Assembly (NCBI GenBank): GCA_027604685.1
Contig: JADHYX010000116.1
Location: 1-30,551, forward strand
Reading direction: 5' to 3'
Length of the DNA: 30,551 bases
From: Lobulomyces angularis
Taxonomy: Eukaryota; Chytridiomycota; Chytridiomycetes; Lobulomycetales; Lobulomycetaceae
In this document: one piece after another, positions 11,921 through 22,287 of the stretch
Layout: the number at the start of each line of letters is the position of its first letter
Numbering within the stretch: position 1 is the stretch's first letter
The notes under the pieces: model-generated
Seen by the model: only the letters and a program-made list of their open reading frames with translations
Told to the model about the DNA's origin: nothing
Database searches by the model: none
Program-made: the position numbers and the translations under genes

Positions 11921-13266
11921 ATGGAAAACAAAAAGACAATTGGTGAAATAGTTCAATTAGCACATAACGTTCAAAATGCTGCTGATAAATTTGAAAAGCC
12001 CATTAAAACTCCAGCTTCGTCGAAACAGAGGGTAATGCAGATGCTTCAAAAACCTGGGTCAGGAGAGGAATCAACCAAGTTAAGTACTAGTAGGAACGCT
12101 AGAGAAAATAATTCAGCTGGAAAAGGAAGAAAAGGATTAAGCGGTTCGAGAGATAGTAGCGCCAAGAGCAGAAAAGAAGGAAGTACATTTAGTGGAGAAG
12201 AAGTACGGAAACAATGTTTCCTTTTCTTAATTAATTTTATTGTTTTTTAATAAACTTTTAATAGAATGCAAAAGAAAATTATATGTGTTGGAAACTGTTA
12301 AGTGCATCTCAGCTTGAAGAACTTGAGGGAAAAACTCTAGAAGAAGTTTTTAGGTAATAGTACTGCCACAATTTTAAAGTTAAATTTATTAGCAAATTGG
12401 CCGCTGCCTTGAATATACTAAATTGGAAAGAAGATTTATGTAATAATATCAAAGTTTCCTTTAATTTTACCAATTATATCTTTGCACTTGATTCAAAATT
12501 CAATAAACCGCAGATTTCTACATTTTGCTCAATAATGAAAGCAGTACTTGATACAACTACAGGTTTTATCATTATCTTTCTGAAATTTAAAAGGAAAGCT
12601 TCTAGAACAAAACTATTGCTATGAAAGTTCATTCAACTATTTCAAAAACTTACTGCTGTCTCACTCTACAAATTGTACTGCGACTATGAACTCTAGTGGG
12701 GAAACTCAAGGTGGTGAAATATTTGGTCCTAAAGAAGTGCAACTGATAACAAATTTTGCATTTTCAACGTAAATCTCTTGACTTATTTTTCTTTTTTTGG
12801 TAATATCTGTTTATTTCAAAACATTAGAATGTTTCAACACTTTAATTTGATAATGCAAGTTTGGAGCACAGAGCAAGAAGAATATAACGATGAGCTGTTT
12901 TTGCTGCTGGAAGACATTCCTGAAGTTTTTCCATTGCAAGAGTCTATAACTTATGAAGAGCACAATGAAATACAGCGAAAACTTCAGGAGGAAGAAGAAA
13001 TTTGTCGTCTAGAAGAAGAAAAGAGGATGGCCGAAGAAAAAGCAGCACGTAAACTACCACAATTTTTCTGTTACAAAACTTAAAAATAAAAAAATTAAGG
13101 TGTGAATCCTTTTGAGGCATTAGACAACGAAACCATTAAACAAATAACTTCAGAAACCATTAGGAATCTGCTTTCAGATGTTAATGAAGAATTTGAAAAT
13201 CTGTTTGAAGGTCAAAAAGACAAAATATTGGCACAATTAAATAAGATTGTTGGAATTAAGGAGTAG
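11921..13266 (+). CDS. CABCOCO1-like ciliary coiled-coil protein
   Basis: Six exons: 11921-12202, 12265-12353, 12393-12562, 12606-12768, 12828-13048, 13100-13266; 363 residues. A Lys/Ser-rich disordered N-terminus (about 1-94) is followed by a helical region, LSASQLEELEGKTLEEVFSK then ILNWKEDLCNNIKVSF and STFCSIMKAVLDTTT, and by VQLITNFAFSTMFQHFNLIM. The C-terminal third is a charged coiled coil (RKLQEEEEICRLEEEKRMAE). The order and spacing recall C10orf107/CABCOCO1 (DUF4464), a ciliary protein of poorly known function. Its place directly beside SPAG6 and BBS4 fits that. I am sure it is a real spliced gene, less so of the family. Confidence 0.6.
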
Positions 13267-13458
13267 AAATTATCGATTAGTCATCAATATATTATTGCTC
13301 CACAAAATATTTAGATTTACATTTTTTTTCATATTCAATTTTTCACTACTCTCTATTTAAAACTAAAAAAAAAAAAAAAAATGAAAGTTACAAGACGGTA
13401 GATAAGATTATAACTATAGTATATAAAATTTATAATGATATTTTTCAATTTTCTACGT
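13267..13458. other. Convergent 3' spacer
   Basis: 192 bp between the CABCOCO1-like and SPAG6 stop codons, ending in a 17-base A run near 13364-13380. No gene seen. Confidence 0.5.
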
Positions 13459-15649
13459 TTATGCAGGAATACTTTGTAATTGCTGCTGGGAATTAGCTTT
13501 CTCCCGTTCTACTGCACTTACCGGGGTAGTAGGCTTTAATTCGTTTTCGTTTAATTCTTTTTGACTTAAGTTATTAACTTTTGTTAAGGAAACTCTGCTC
13601 AATCTAATCTCATCGGCCGAAGAATCCGCCTGCTTATTAAATTCTTCAATCTATTCAGTTAGAAAGAAGGTTATTTATTATAATGAGTAAATTATTATTT
13701 CACCTTTTCCAATAACGTATTAGAATAACCCGGTGAATAATACCTAACGATTTCTTCTGGGTAACATTCATTAATCGTCCTGATGTATTCGCCCATTTTT
13801 GTTCCACTAAGTTGTCCGCCTAGCACCCCACTATCCCCTCTACTATAATTACTTGCAATTTCCTGCAGTCTCTGTAAACTGCCTGAAGTTACAAATACTT
13901 TTCTAGCAGATACATCGTGGGGTAGGATTTTAGCAAATTGACCAACAACATATTTCAGGATGCTGGGAGGAGTGGATTGATTTAACATTGGTTCCAAAGC
14001 CTCTAAATTCAGTGTCTTTTCCAGGATGCACTTTAAGGCTCGTTTTGTTTTTGTATATAAATCTGCCCCAGCAGTATCCTCCCCATTGGACGGACTTGAA
14101 TTTTTCAAGACGGATAGCAATTTTGGTAAAGCTGACTGATCCGCCAATGTCTTGGCGTGGTCTGGAGAATGGCGTCCGATTTGGCCTAAAGACCAAGCAG
14201 CTGCAGCCTTTGTTTTTTAATTAGCTTCAACATTAAAAATTTTCTTACTTTTATGTGCTCCTCTTGCTCATTAACTAATGCATCAACCAAAGGATTAATG
14301 CCTTTTGCAATTATTACAGATAAAGCTAATATTTCTGAAAATGCCGAAGTATAACCAAGTGTCATTATTCCTGGAAGCCTAGCATTTCCTTTGCTTTCAT
14401 TAACATAATCTACTACCGCCGCTATTCCACCTGAATTTACTATTAATTGTGCGAGCTACAATTATCAAAGAAATATTATTTAATTTTAACGTAACAATAA
14501 AGTTTAATAAATGTCCTTTTCTTAATTATTACTTCAGGAGAATGTTTTGCAATTTCGCAAATTAGAGACGAAGCATTTTTTCTCACATACACATCACTGT
14601 CTTTTAAACAGTTCAAAGCAAAAGGAAAAATTTCGCCATCTACTACACACTCCGCTAAATCTACGGTATGTTTAGCTATTTGCGCTAAAGTTGAACAAAC
14701 TTGTCGTCTTAATTTTGAATCCGGTGTTCCTAATAGGGCTGCTACAAACTGGATAGTGTTTGCATCTACAACAGCTTGAGCAAGCTTAAATTTTTAACTA
14801 CCATTTAAATGTCATATACAATTTGTACCTCAGGTGAATGCTTTGATATATCACTTAATGCCGAGGCAGCGATTCTCTTCAACGAAAGTTCCGGTTCTTG
14901 AACACACAAAACCAACAATGGAACAGCTGCTGCATCAACACAAGCTTGTGCTAGGTCTGTTTCCGGAATAATTTAAATATGAAATAAATAATTCTGTTTT
15001 CACCTCCATTATGTCTTGCGATATATCCTAGAGCCCAAGCAGCTGCCTCTTTAACTCCAGGATCAAATTCCTCTAAGCAATTTACTAGAGCAATCAATGC
15101 CCCAGAATCTACTACTGCTTGTGCCAATTTTGGTGTATGCTTCGCAACAGCTCGTAATACAAATGCAGCTGCTTTTTTATAAAATCTCTAATAAATTAAA
15201 AATTAGTTAAAATTTAACACTGACTTAAAAATTTTTAATATTTTAATTGCATGATGGTAAAGTCAAATGTTTCATTTGTTGATAGAAGAAATATTATATT
15301 AACGACTTTTTTTCAATTCGACTTTTGAATTTATAATTACATTTTGCTCCGATAACGAAAAAACAAGTTGAGGTAAAATGTCACTGTCAACAACTGACTG
15401 AGCTAGTTCTTCATGATAATTTGCTAGCCTTCCTAATGCTAGTGCTGCTGCTTGTTGAATGGCTGGTACTCCATCTAATAGTAGTGGTCTTAATAGAGCC
15501 ATAACTCCAGCAGATTGTAAAGCTTCTATGTTAGAATCACGTGTAGCTAACTCAGCAACGGTTTGAACAAAAATAAGTCTATCTTTTTGATATTTTTCGA
15601 ATACTGATAATACAGCTCTTGTACTTGTGACAACAGCTACACCTGCCAT
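13459..15649 (-). CDS. SPAG6: SPAG6/PF16 axonemal central-apparatus armadillo protein
   Basis: Seven exons: 15649-15341, 15187-15004, 14956-14829, 14784-14533, 14455-14249, 14207-13704, 13650-13459; 591 residues. SPAG6/PF16 is a central-pair microtubule protein needed for flagellar beating. Armadillo repeats run from about residue 20 to 500, with clear repeated cores such as IQQAAALALGRLANYHEELA, VKEAAAWALGYIARHN, LKRIAASALSDISKHSPE, VRKNASSLICEIAKHSPE and AAAAWSLGQIGRHSPDHA. The conserved end YPEEIVRYYSPGYSNTLLEK closes the usual protein near residue 528. A further 63 residues, polar and Ser/Gln-rich, are encoded by the last exon and are not normal in this family. Exon boundaries fall mostly between repeats. 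Bidirectional with BBS4. Confidence 0.96.
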
Positions 15650-15786
15650 ATTGTCTTAATTTTGTTTTATAAATTTACTTGATAAAAAAATTTTTTGATT
15701 ATATATGAAAAGTTTCTGATTGGTAAAAATGAAAATCTCAAAAAAAAATCGCGTCCTTAGTTATATACCAGGTTTTTATACTATAG
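15650..15786. promoter_or_regulatory. Bidirectional promoter, SPAG6 / BBS4
   Basis: Only 137 bp separate the two start codons, so the cilium genes probably share control elements. A reverse CCAAT (ATTGG, 15719-15723) and a small GC patch TCGCGTCC (about 15749-15756) stand out. No good RFX X-box palindrome was seen. Confidence 0.5.
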
Positions 15787-17378
15787 ATGGATCAAAAAAA
15801 AAACATATATAAACCTTTTTTGCATAAAAAAGAAGAAGAAAATGTTTTGTGTGGAACAGTATCCCAAAAACTTAACTGGAAATTAAATTTGCTATTTTTA
15901 AACAAAAAGTTTGATGAGTGCTTAAGGTTTATAGAATCTGAAACAATAAAGAATGCAACATTAACACACAACCAGTACTTTTTAAAAGTTAAAGGGGAAG
16001 TTTTTTTTGTAAAAAACAATTTCGAAAGTGCTTTAAAAGAATTTGAAAAGGCGTTAATGTTAAATAAAAATTCAGTGGAAATAATAAAAAGACTGGTTGA
16101 CTGCAATTTGGCATTAGAAAGATACGAGGTTTCGATACCACTATTATACGAGGGATTGAATTGTTTTGGTGAAGACAATCAAATTTATGAAAAATTAGGA
16201 GAATGTTATATAAAAATTGGCGATTATACTGCGGTTTCATATTAAATTCAACTTTATGAAGTTAAATTTGATTTATTTAGGGGGTGAAGTACTTAGAGAA
16301 GTCAATACAAGTTTATAAAGATCCGAAGTTATTCATAAAATTATCGAACTGTTATCTATTAAAAAGGAAAGTAGATTTAGCAATGCGTTCAATAGAAAAC
16401 GGGTTAAATTATTTTCCATTTGATTCGGATCTGCTACACTTATTGGCAAATCAATTCTTAAGTGAAAACAATAAGCCTCAAGGTTTCATTATCCAGATTA
16501 ATAAACTAATTCATTATTTTTATTAGCATATAATTATTTTACGAAAGTTTTAGAGAGACATCCGGATAATCATAATGTATTAATGCAAATGAAAATCAAC
16601 TTTTATTTTATTTCAATAGGCTATATTGGCAATCGGTTCCATATTAAATGAGCGGGGAGATCATGTAAAAATTAATTCTGCTTATTGTGTTTTAATTCAC
16701 TACTTAACTTTAGAATGAAGCCTTATCAAAATATGATAATAGTAAATTGCTTAATTCAGATTGTCCATATCTATTAAACAATATTGGTGTGTCATTTTAT
16801 GGAAAAAAAAAATTTTTAAATGTATAATTTATATTAAACTAATTATTAACGAAATCTCTGTTATCTTAGGCAAAATTCTATTTATTGAAAGCAAGTATGT
16901 TGTCTCCTTTCGCTTGGATAATACATCATAATCTAGGAATAGTGTATGCTTCTTTAAAGCAATATTTTAATGCTACTCAATCCTTTGGATATGCATTTAA
17001 AATTCAAGAGGATTTTGGGCTACTTGACAGCGGTGAAACTCTTCTATATTTGGCAATTTCATTAGATAAAGTTGGGGACTACGAAACAGCGAAGCTTACT
17101 TTTGAAAAGGCTTTGGAATACGACTCGTAAAACTATAAAAAAATTTAATTTTTGGCTAACTTAAATTTACTAGGTTCCACCCTTTAAGTATATTAAATTA
17201 TGCAATCTTCTTGGCAAACAATACATGCTATAAAGAAAGTTTTGAAAGATTTGACTATTTTAAAACACTTAATGAAAGAAAGTGTGAAACAGAGTTGGAA
17301 AAAGAAATAGGTGTAGATGGTATTGAGAAAACAGCAGAATTACTTAGAATTTTAAATTTGAATATAAAACTTTCGTAA
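15787..17378 (+). CDS. BBS4: BBS4, TPR subunit of the BBSome
   Basis: Seven exons: 15787-16233, 16281-16482, 16527-16576, 16620-16664, 16714-16821, 16870-17126, 17174-17378; 437 residues. BBS4 is a tetratricopeptide-repeat subunit of the BBSome, which moves membrane proteins in and out of cilia. The protein is TPR units almost throughout. The best landmarks are KLNWKLNLLF near residue 29, AILAIGSILNERGDHNEALS (about 234-253), NNIGVSFYGKKKF (270-282), LSPFAWIIHHNLGIVYASLK, and the last repeat SFHPLSILNYAIFLAN. These match the BBS4-specific series, not generic TPR proteins. It is about 80 residues shorter than the human protein, mainly at the C-terminus. Exons 3 and 4 are only 50 and 45 nt. Confidence 0.92.
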
Positions 17379-17998
17379 CGAATACGAAAATGTTTTTCAA
17401 TGATATTTTTTTATATTATTGAAATTTAATTAGTAAAATTGTAGTTAAAGAAAATTGGTTATAGAAAATTTGAAAACATTGCTATTGTTAATTAAGAAAA
17501 AAAAATGAAACTTTAGATTGGAATTTTATTGACCACCTCAGTATTTCCCATCTCCTCCTCATCTCTAGTCATCAGCGCCAAAATTTCGTTTTTCATAAGT
17601 TAGATAAATATTTAAATTATCCATTTTAATTAATATATGAAAAAAATAATTTAAATAGATATTTACAGAAAAACTTTATTTTTTTTTTTTTTAAGTTAAC
17701 AAAAAATGGTCCATTTGTTTTTTTTAATTTTTTTACTAACAATTTTAAATCAAAATTTTATAAATTAAGGTTTATCACTGTGTATTAATTTTTATTTAAA
17801 TTATTTGTCGCATACCAGTCACTTAGTAGTTAAGTTTCTACTTATTTAAGTAAAACCCTTTAAAATGGAGATGCGAGGATCTAAAATTTTGACGCGTCGA
17901 AACCCTGTTTGAAGCGTGATATCTTTAAAACTGACCAAGAATGCTAACTTAAATACATGAACAAGAAGAAATAAAAAAATTCTCAAAAATAAAGTAAA
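17379..17998. other. Intergenic region, 620 bp
   Basis: AT-rich. It includes a less AT-rich stretch (about 17529-17580) that encodes a 27-codon minus-strand ORF (17513-17596, containing RDEEEMGNTEV) of unknown meaning. Near its end are a 15-codon upstream ORF (17865-17912, +) and an ACGCGT hexamer (17892-17897) ahead of the metalloprotease. Confidence 0.4.
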
Positions 17999-19880
17999 AT
18001 GAAAATATTTTTTTTGGTTTCAATCTACTTGATTTTGCAAATTCACTCCATTCCAGTTAAACAACAAAGTAACAGTTGGAAAAGAAATTACAACAGCGAA
18101 AAACTAAAAACTTTAAAATCCAATATATTTTTAAAATCTTATGTTTTGGATAAAGACCTGTTTAAAAAAAAAATTTACAACAAGGAAAAATTTTCACAGA
18201 AAGTGAGGTTTTATCAAAAAAAAAAAAATCATCAAGAAAAGAGCAATACTGAATTAAATGAAATGTTAGGAAATGATAATAGGAGTGGTACAAGACAGGA
18301 GTTTTTACAAAAAAGGCAGGAAAAGTTGGTGATTAAATCCAATAATCAAGAGTTGAACCCACCTTTTGTCATCGATGTTACATGTACTGCTTCAAAGTAT
18401 AACTACTTAACTCCTCCATCCGATGATCAATTAAAAAATGTATGTATAGGCTTAAGAGATTCTATTCAAAGAGCATCATCAAGATTGTCAAATGTAGTCC
18501 TTTTTAAAGAGTCAGTGTATGTTAGTGTAAATTTTGCTTCCTTTTGCAAATCAACCAATGTTCCATTTGAAAGTTGTAAAGCAGGGACACTTGCTGCTGG
18601 TATATATAATGATTTTTTGTATCTCAATTAATTTTAATTTAGCGTCGCCAACTTCATTTCATCAATTTTCCTCAGAATCAGCAAAACTGTTAGGTGTTGA
18701 CCCTAATTTTAATTATCCTTCTGCTTTAGCGAAACAGGTATTTAATTTTCTGATCTTAGATAATTAGAATTGTTACAGTATGCACCAAGCGACGCCATGT
18801 TCACAAAAAATAACAATTCCCAAAAGGAAAATTATGATATTTCAATGTCAATGAATGCTGATGTTAAATGGAATTTTGGTGACCCTAAATACAATATTTT
18901 TGAATTTGGTGATACCACATCAAACTTTCGCAAAGGCCAAATTTACGATCTAGAACAAATTTTTATACATGAACTTCTACATGGATTAGGATTTATTAGT
19001 GGCTGGTACCCTTGGATTGAAGGATCCCTCTTGCCAGGTTTTTTTTATTTTGAAAAGAAGCTGATTAGAAAAACTTTTTTTCTTTATTAAGGTTGGATTG
19101 ATTATGAACCAGAAACTTTGATCATTACTGGCCTCTCAACATCATATATATATGACAGGTTTATATCAGATCAAGTTACTGGAATTTGGATGAATGAATA
19201 CGCAAAGGCAATAAGGTTTAATAATAAAAATAAGGCAATTAATATTAAAATTTTTTATAGATTTGATGCAGATAGTGTTTCAAAAAAGTTAAATACAAGT
19301 GATACACAAAAATGGATGTCAGAATTTTTAAATACAAATGGAGGAAATTTATCACGATTTTTATTTGAAAAAGTTGTTCAATCTCCAGGATCCCTAGTAA
19401 ATTGGTATTTTCCAGAAGGTAAAGCAATGAATTTAGAAGTTTTGAATTTGCAGAATATAAGAGACAACGATTTACCACTTGACCTCTTTTTTAATTCTCC
19501 AAATATGAAACCAGCAGTCCTATATACACCTGGTATATTAAAAATTTCCCCTATCCACTTAATGTTTTAAACCATTAATTTTAGTTAAATATGAACCAGG
19601 AAGTTCTTTAAGTCATTTGGATACAGGAGCTTATGATGGTAAATTTATAAAATAATTATTAAATTCTTAACTTTAAAATAACTTATAGGATCACCTGATT
19701 TTGTAATGAGATCAACCGGAACAGGGGGTGTCGGGTTAGATATGTATTCGCCAGTGAGCATGAAATATGGCCCTATTGGAGAAATAATTCTAGGTATATG
19801 ATACATTAATTAAATTTAGTAAATTTTTTGAAGGTTTAATGAGAGGAATGGGATGGATAACATCTATGGGGCAAGTGTAA
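17999..19880 (+). CDS. Secreted HEXXH zinc metalloprotease, leishmanolysin-like
   Basis: Eight exons: 17999-18599, 18643-18737, 18779-19037, 19092-19215, 19261-19532, 19585-19638, 19689-19793, 19834-19880; 518 residues. A signal peptide (MKIFFLVSIYLILQIHS) and a Lys/Asn-rich basic pro-region (to about 120) precede the fold. The zinc motif HELLHGLGF lies at 296-304, with E297 the likely general base. No His stands at the eleventh position of the motif as in HEXXHXXGXXH metzincins. A candidate third ligand is H461 in SLSHLDTG, followed by DFVM (M475), which resembles the leishmanolysin arrangement of distant His plus Met-turn. The end, SPVSMKYGPIGEI...GMGW, also recalls that family. Probably secreted to degrade host or substrate protein. 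The exact peptidase family is uncertain. Confidence 0.75.
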
Positions 19881-21526
19881 AATTGAATTAAGTATGTTGT
19901 TAGTAATCTTTCATTTTTTTAATAGTATTAATGTTAAATTTTTATTTATTTTTATTTTTGTAATTTTTCTATTTTCTTCACTGTAATACATGTCGAATAA
20001 CCATCAATTTTTAATTTAAGTAAGTTGAAATATAAGTGATCAAAAGTGTACTGAAGTATTCAAAAAAACAAAAATTAAGAAGAAAGTAAGGTTTTTAGAA
20101 CGCTGTTTAATATTTAAAACGACATTTAATAAATGCAAAAATGAATAATGACAGAGGAGAAGCGTGGTCATTCTAGTGGCTAGTTTTAGTAGCGTATGTT
20201 TGAATTATTAACACAAACTTCTCTTTAGAATTAATTTACTAAATTTACTCATAAAATAATTAATTTGCACTAATTTTTTTTTGTAGCTGTTTTATTAACT
20301 ATTATTCAATGATAAAAATAAAAACTACTAAAAAAAAAAAAACGTTAACATATGCAGGAAAAGAAAAAAATTTGTTAGAAAGAGATTGTAATGACATTTT
20401 ACTAAAGAAATGTATCTAAAAAAAAAAAATTATTTTACTAAAAAAAAAAAAAAGATAAAAAAAAAAAAAAAAAGAAGCTAGGAAATTAGGATGTCTTGAT
20501 TCTTGAATCTTACTGTTCAATTTCATTAGTAAAATTCGATGTTAAATTACCATTCATTATAATCTGGAATTTGGCAGAACCATGAGCTGATTAGATTATA
20601 ATGAATGGTAATTTAAGTATTATCAAAACAAGTGGGTCGAATTAGATTTGCAAGATTAAAGACAGATTAAAAAAAAATTCGTAAATTCGAAAAATCATTA
20701 ACTTCATAAGCTTGCGTAATTGTATAAAACTTGGATTTGAATCAAAGCAATTAATTTAAAGCAAGAATGACCAAATGTTTTTGGAGGGGAAGAAGAGTAA
20801 AGACACTATATAAGAGTCTAAAACGAATCGAATGAAACCTTAAGGATGAAGAAAAAAAGAGAAATTTAAATGAGAAGCTCAGAAGGGACCGATATTTCTC
20901 AAACGGTGGATTTAAAAACATCAGTGGTTAATAAGGTTTAATAAATTCTAATGTCGTCAACTTTTTTTTGAGATATAAACTTCAAGTAACAAGTTATTTT
21001 GGTATTATTTTTTGCGGAGAGTTTGTTTTTTAAAGACATCTAAAGCAATCCTAAGCTGTTTATTGATTCGCCAAAAATTCTATTTTTTAAACAACTAGTT
21101 GAATGTTATTTTTATTATATTAATATGATATAGAATAATTTAAAATTATAAGTTGATATTCAATAAAAAGAATAATTAAAATAACACCTTAAAAAAAAAA
21201 AAAAAAAACCCATTCTTACACTGTTTCACCAAAGCGTTTAACGCAATAGAACTTTGGAATTTTTTTATTAATACGTAAAAAAGAACCAAAAAAAAATAAA
21301 CAAATATTATAAGCAAAAAAAAAAAAAAAAAATCCAGCTCATATTACGGAATAAATATACTTATTTTTGCAAGATAATTTATTTGGAAATTACTATGCAT
21401 ATATACCTATATTTACTTAATGTGTGTTGTTCACAACATTAGGGAAAGATTGTTTTAAAAATTCTCTATTAAATAAATTTTCCCTTTGCATTAAAAACAT
21501 ATATTTAAAAATCAAGAAAAATTCAT
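19881..21526. other. Gene-poor region, 1.6 kb
   Basis: Very AT-rich with many A runs (20331-20342, 20420-20429, 20441-20453, 20459-20473, 21191-21208, 21316-21332). It contains the perfect inverted repeat at 20542-20616. A possible two-exon micro-ORF (ATG 20767, GT at 20797, resuming at 20846 with DEEKKRNLNEKLRRD) would give 38 residues, unsupported by any family. Nothing else is seen. Confidence 0.4.
20542..20616. repeat. Perfect 24-bp inverted repeat, 27-nt loop
   Basis: Arms 20542-20565 and 20593-20616 are exact reverse complements over 24 bp (core ACCATTCATTATAATCT). The loop 20566-20592 is less AT-rich. The flanking bases do not continue the match. It could fold as a hairpin RNA, or be a cruciform site or a very short foldback element. 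Confidence 0.9.
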
Positions 21527-21600
21527 GCCCGCGTGGCGAAATTGGATATCGCATTGGACTTCTAATCCAAAGACTGCGGGTTCGACCCCCGCCGTGGGTT
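21527..21600 (+). tRNA. tRNA-Arg (UCU)
   Basis: Reads arginine codon AGA. The full cloverleaf is visible: acceptor GCCCGCG pairs with CGTGGGT (two G:U), D-stem GCGA/TCGC, anticodon stem TTGGA/TCCAA with loop CTTCTAA (anticodon TCT), variable AGACT, T-stem GCGGG/CCCGC with loop TTCGACC. There is no intron. The internal B box GGTTCGACC is intact, for RNA polymerase III. CCA is not encoded. It is isolated in a gene-poor stretch. Confidence 0.96.
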
Positions 21601-21606
21601 TTTTTT
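21599..21606 (+). terminator. Pol III T-run after tRNA-Arg
   Basis: Eight T residues start at the end of the acceptor stem, the usual RNA polymerase III stop. Confidence 0.75.
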
Positions 21607-22287
21607 CCAACAAATTTTATATATTTCTCAAGTGAATTCTTGGATACTTGAAATGTTTTTTTCTCAATATTATTCAATTTAAAAATTAAGTGGTTAATGA
21701 TTTAGATAATTTTTTCAATAATTATAATTTGATTATTAACCAAAATTTTTCTAAATTGCTTTATTTGTAAGTTACCCAAATTTTTACAGCAAATTTTATG
21801 TTGATTTATCGATTAGATACAAAATAGTTAGTTAAGTGGATTTAGTGGGTAACTGTAAACTGGGGAGTCCAATTATTTTTGTTATTTAACATTGATAAAG
21901 TTAAAAGACAAGTTGTCAAATACAAATTAAAAGATCATCACAAAAATTATTTCTTTTGAAACTTGTTTTTAAGTCACTTAAAATTTTTTTTAATTGAGGG
22001 ACAAAATATATTAATGTCCAACCGATTTTTAATTTCAGTGAGTGATATTAAGATTAGTTTAAGATTAAAAACTTATTGCGGAAAAAGTATTTTGCATTGA
22101 TTATTGTCTGTTCTAACTATTTCCAAAAAAACAAAAAAGGTGGAATGAAAGATGCGGAATTTTTACAAGATGAATTTCATCCAACGATTGTTATTTTTCA
22201 AATAAATTTTCATCAAATTTTGCTAGAAGGTATAAAACTTTATTAATACATGCCTATTCCGTTTTCACAATTTTTTTAATTGCGGAA
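21607..22287. other. AT-rich region 5' of the receptor gene
   Basis: No gene is supported. An open stretch starting ATG 22145 (MKDAEFLQDEF...) could be a 5' exon of the receptor, joining through GT at 22230 to an AG near 22345-22355, but it lacks a signal peptide and I could not confirm it. Confidence 0.35.

Noticed and set aside
13930..14224. Overlapping ORFs on both strands inside SPAG6 exon 6
   Set aside because: They are alternative-frame shadows of conserved SPAG6 sequence.
15650..15786. RFX X-box controlling SPAG6/BBS4
   Set aside because: Looked for a GTTRCC/RGNAAC palindrome and found none with acceptable spacing.
17562..17600. Box C/D snoRNA (TGATGA and CTGA seen on the minus strand)
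   Set aside because: The boxes are only about 34 nt apart, too close for a C/D snoRNA, and box C lacks the leading purine.
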